This document shows positions 31,501-33,483 of a stretch of DNA of 33,483 bases, in pieces. The DNA comes from DASPXY01 sp038227745 (GTDB lineage Bacteria; Planctomycetota; Planctomycetia; Gemmatales; Gemmataceae). How positions within the stretch are numbered: position 1 is the stretch's first letter; each line of letters starts with the position of its first letter. The stretch spans positions 1-33,483 of the forward strand of contig JBBRPS010000014.1 in NCBI GenBank assembly GCA_038227745.1, given 5' to 3'. A program made the translations under genes and the position numbers. Below the pieces are notes generated by a model. The model did not search any database, was not told the DNA's origin, and saw nothing but the letters and a program-made list of their open reading frames with translations.

Positions 31501-33483
31501 GACCGTGGTCTTGCCGTCGCCGTCCCAGTCGCCCACCACGGGCTTCCAGCCGGCGCCGCCGAAGGCGAAGTGCCCCGCGTCGGGAAAACCGGGGCCGTTC
31601 TCGTTGCGCAGATACCAGGTGGCCGTGGTCGGGTCGAAGACGCCGATGCTCGTCGTGCCGTCGCCGTCCCAGTCCCCGGCGACCGGCTTCCAGCCGGGCA
31701 CCCCGTAGGCGAACGGGGTGAAGTCGGCACCGCCGGCGTTGTTGCTGTTGCGCAGGTACCAGGTCATCGTGCTCGGATCGACGACGCCGACCGTCGTCTT
31801 GCCGTCGTGGTTCCAGTCGCCAACGACCGGGATCCAGTTGGGGGCCCCGAACTTGAACGCCGTGATGTCCGCGTCGCCGGTGGTGTTGCTGTTGCGGAGG
31901 TAGAACGTCGCGGTCGCCGGGTCGAAGGCGCCGATGGTGGTGGTGCCGTTGCCGTCCCAGTCGCCGGCGAGCGGAATCCAGCCGGGGCTGCCGAAGAAGA
32001 ACTGGCCGGCGTCGGCCGGCCCCTGATCGTTGCTGTTGCGGAGCTGGAACTGAGCGGTGGCCGGGTTGTAGACGCCGACCGTGGAAGTCGGCGTCCCGCC
32101 GAGCGTGTTGATGCCGGCCGTGCCCAGCACGGTGCCGACCGTGAGGTCGTTCACGTCGTTGTAGTTGATCGCGCCCGCGGTGGCGGCGGCCAGCGTCTTG
32201 ACGTCGTTGCCCTGCGCGAGCGTGAACGTCCCCCGGAGCAGGCGCAGGTTCGCGGCGGTGATCACCGAGCCCGCATTCTCGACCGCCGACGCCGCGTTGA
32301 GATCGACGGTGCTGTTCACGGCCGTGATCCCCTGTCCGCCGCCGTCGCCGAGCGTCAACTTCCCGGTCGCGAACAGCGTCACGGGATTGCCGCTCGTGTT
32401 GATGCCGGCGGTGCCCAGCACGGTGCCGACCGTGAAGTCGTTCACGTCGGTGTAGCTGAACGCGCCGGTGGTCGCCGCGGCCAGCGTCGTCACGTCGTTG
32501 CCCTGCGTGAGGTTGAACGTCCCCGTGCCCTGCACCCGCAGGTTGGCCGTAAAGATGGCGGACCCGGAAACCTCGGTCGCGCCCGCGACGAACAGATCGA
32601 CCGTCGCGCCCGGGGCCGTGATCTTCTGGCCGTTGCCGTCGCCGATGGTCAACGCGCCGGTGGAGATGAGCGTGACGTTGCCGTTCCCAATGGTCGTCAC
32701 GCCGGCGACGCCCGCGAAGCAAGTGGCGGCCGGGACGGTGCCCACGGTCACGCCGACGGTGTCGTTGAAGAGGATGGCGGCGCCGGCCCCGGTATCCTTG
32801 GCGGCGAAGGTGGCGACGCTGTTGAGGGCCTTCGCGGACAGCAGATCGATGGTATTCCCGGCCAGGATGCCAAGCTTACCCGCCGTGATGATACCCGTGA
32901 CCGCCTGGGTCACCTTGCCGGCGGACGTCAAGGCCACCGTCCCGCCGGCAGTGCCCGCGCCGGCGTTGATCGGGGTGTTGATGAGCAGGTCGCCGGCGGT
33001 GTTTTGCAGCGTGATGTTGCCGTTGCCGGCCGTCGTCACGCCCGTCGCCCCCGCGAAACAGAGGGCGGCGGTCACCGCGCCGACAGTCAGGCCGACGGTG
33101 TCGTTGAACAGGATGGCCTTGCCGGCACCCGTGTCGTTGGCGGCGAAGGTGCCGACCGCGTTGGGGGCGTTGACGGAGCACAGGTCGATGGTGTCCCCGG
33201 CCAGGATACCGAGGCTGCCCGCCGTAATCGGCGCGGCGGCCGCCTGCGTGACCTTCCCGGCCGAGGTCAGCGCGACGATGCCGCTGCCGGCGTTGAGCGG
33301 GTTGTTGAGGGTCAGGTCGCCGCCGGTGTTCTGCAGCGTGATGTTGCCGTTGCCGGCCGTCGTCACGCCCGTCGCTCCCGGGGCGCAGAAGTCGGCGGCG
33401 ACGGTGCCGACGGCGAAGCCGACGCTGTCCAGGAAGGCCACGAAGGCGCCGGGGGCTGTGTCCTGGGCGGCGAAGGTGCCGAC
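28513..33483 (-). CDS. Giant secreted repeat protein (beta-solenoid-like and FG-GAP/VCBS-type repeats), N-terminus outside the window
   Basis: At least 1656 residues are visible; the frame is open to the window edge, so the start is missing. From the N-terminal side it has about 110-residue solenoid-like units (GVTTAGNGNITLQNT ... ITAGKLGILAGNTIDL ... ILFNDTVGLTVG), then shorter related units (ANLRLQGTGTF.LAQGNDV). A block of five roughly 48-residue repeats (WYLRNSN ... GWKPVAGDWDGDGTT) interrupts these, and more solenoid units follow. The last 500 residues carry FG-GAP-like repeats with calcium-loop motifs (VAVGDVNGDGVPDVILGAGSGSGP; VAVGDVNGDGNADIITAPGSG). The repeats are Gly/Thr/Asn/Val-rich. 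There is no autotransporter barrel at the C-terminus. Such proteins are secreted or cell-surface adhesin or matrix proteins; the specific role is unknown. It ends 330 nt from the BBP7-like gene. Confidence 0.8.
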   Translation of the reverse strand, partial: VGTFAAQDTAPGAFVAFLDSVGFAVGTVAADFCAPGATGVTTAGNGNITLQNTGGDLTLNNPLNAGSGIVALTSAGKVTQAAAAPITAGSLGILAGDTIDLCSVNAPNAVGTFAANDTGAGKAILFNDTVGLTVGAVTAALCFAGATGVTTAGNGNITLQNTAGDLLINTPINAGAGTAGGTVALTSAGKVTQAVTGIITAGKLGILAGNTIDLLSAKALNSVATFAAKDTGAGAAILFNDTVGVTVGTVPAATCFAGVAGVTTIGNGNVTLISTGALTIGDGNGQKITAPGATVDLFVAGATEVSGSAIFTANLRVQGTGTFNLTQGNDVTTLAAATTGAFSYTDVNDFTVGTVLGTAGINTSGNPVTLFATGKLTLGDGGGQGITAVNSTVDLNAASAVENAGSVITAANLRLLRGTFTLAQGNDVKTLAAATAGAINYNDVNDLTVGTVLGTAGINTLGGTPTSTVGVYNPATAQFQLRNSNDQGPADAGQFFFGSPGWIPLAGDWDGNGTTTIGAFDPATATFYLRNSNTTGDADITAFKFGAPNWIPVVGDWNHDGKTTVGVVDPSTMTWYLRNSNNAGGADFTPFAYGVPGWKPVAGDWDGDGTTSIGVFDPTTATWYLRNENGPGFPDAGHFAFGGAGWKPVVGDWDGDGKTTVGVIDPSGTWYLRNSNSTGGPDAGQFPFGAAAATPLAGNWTGRGKAAGNPTPAGNNLTLTTGGQLTVGASIRTGAGTVDLSTNAGGVAETAGATVSAANLRLQGTGTFALAQSNNVNVLAANTTGPVSYNDADALTVGVVLGTNGITTKNNNVSLGTGGSQFLIAPITAGTGATVRLASRSDIFQAESGAITAIGQSGALGALAVGQIAFNSTGNKVTTFSTATDTAGLAGVTSFTAASGFILGSVADDRTYGFVKTDGVSTHTAPVALTSLGGQITIGTGLQQGINTLKLGDPNLADAGTVNLDANGVGEQTGSYITASGLRLRGNGVFFLEQPNRVLTLAAKTQGGAVGFNDAVSLVVGTVNGTTGIVIGEPPVTLNDAFDIVVSTPINTGTASVFLNAARDVTINAPITSGGTFINTGRNFTVNQAINTGAGPFFAKVGNAGPATVLVNVPITGAFAVLTGGDQADTFFITPSPTTPVTVNGGFPITAPGDSLSLLNLGTPLTNGAVVTAFNITGQVGASKDGFFTFDKAQSLNFTSIEFTPQVNITVAAFQTNASSFAINASLNVTGSPLPGSANVTAGGAPPFFLAPNLTNPVGPSFSAPQVAVGDVNGDGVPDVILGAGSGSGPVITVIDGRAIVRIVNNSNDPQGLGRLHTEPGNTDLLTQFFGFDPSFQGGVFVAAGDITNSGRAAIVVGAGAGNLVSQQQQNGTIPQQQPNPRHVRTFVQDTTKPGVQMMELQNSLGEFDPYDATFTGGARVAVGDVNGDGNADIITAPGSGMSAQINVYNGQAGIVTPGGMAPPPLSPSFPAYDPAFLGGAYVAAGTYEGPNTPADIMVGPGAGASPNIEIFKRDTTTGKFSILNDPTETYLNPDGNKTHLASFLAFDPIPAFSSPSGSSIALPGVSSVAFGGRDPQNPNGELDILVGVGSGGLGAGRLLNALTGQRAEGLGFRLRGGFDSISPAVADVIFADFANGPTFLDGISIGGVVTTNAPT
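31366..32082 (-). repeat. Five tandem ~144-bp repeats encoding DWDGDG-type units
   Basis: Five units of about 48 residues, each with TVGVxDPxTxTWYLRNSN, a Gly/Asp-rich middle, FxFGxPGWxPVxGDW and DGDGKT. At the DNA level the stretch GTTGCTGTTGCG recurs about every 144-150 bp. The fifth unit is degenerate (PLAGNWTGRGKA). Boundaries are approximate. Confidence 0.75.

Overview
The window looks like chromosomal DNA of a planctomycete, most probably a Gemmataceae-type organism. The evidence is very high GC, an ECF sigma factor directly upstream of a Ser/Thr kinase fused to kinesin-light-chain-type TPRs, a second kinase-TPR receptor, a BBP7-like outer-membrane barrel, a giant secreted FG-GAP/solenoid protein, a formylglycine-generating-enzyme remnant, and several palindromic intergenic repeat families. 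No tRNA, rRNA, CRISPR array or complete insertion sequence was recognised.

Layout. 1-3.3 kb: two minus-strand genes, a prenyltransferase-fold protein and an exported nucleoside hydrolase with two C-terminal beta-sandwich modules. 3.4-6.5 kb, plus strand: a lipoprotein, cysC (APS kinase) and a Cys-nucleophile alpha/beta hydrolase. 6.5-8.5 kb, minus strand: the hslV-hslU protease operon, with closely related palindromes on both sides of hslU. 8.6-11.9 kb, plus strand: a run of TPM-domain protein, HIT protein, hemC and ECF sigma factor. 11.9-20.9 kb, plus strand: a signalling block of kinase-TPR (frameshifted in the glycine loop), a polytopic membrane patatin and a second kinase-Ig-TPR receptor, then a decayed FGE (SUMF1) fragment.

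21.2-25.0 kb, minus strand: a YhcG/DUF1016-type nuclease (apparent frameshift near its start), a small overlapping gene pair of unknown function and a DUF1015 protein. 25.2-26.6 kb: an exported protein with FecR-like and HEAT-like parts. 26.7-33.5 kb, minus strand: a BBP7-like barrel and a giant repeat protein that runs off the window.

The best candidate for an undescribed system is 11.2-20.9 kb. Near-identical ECF-style promoter-like motifs (GAGCCT, 14 nt, GTCGCA, with an A-rich tract upstream) precede both the first kinase and the membrane patatin. This suggests that one alternative sigma factor, perhaps the one encoded immediately upstream, co-controls a receptor kinase and a membrane-bound lipase. 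Three places in the window (kinase, FGE fragment, YhcG) look as if one G has been lost from a G run. Either these genes are decaying or the assembly has homopolymer errors, so raw reads should be checked before calling them pseudogenes.
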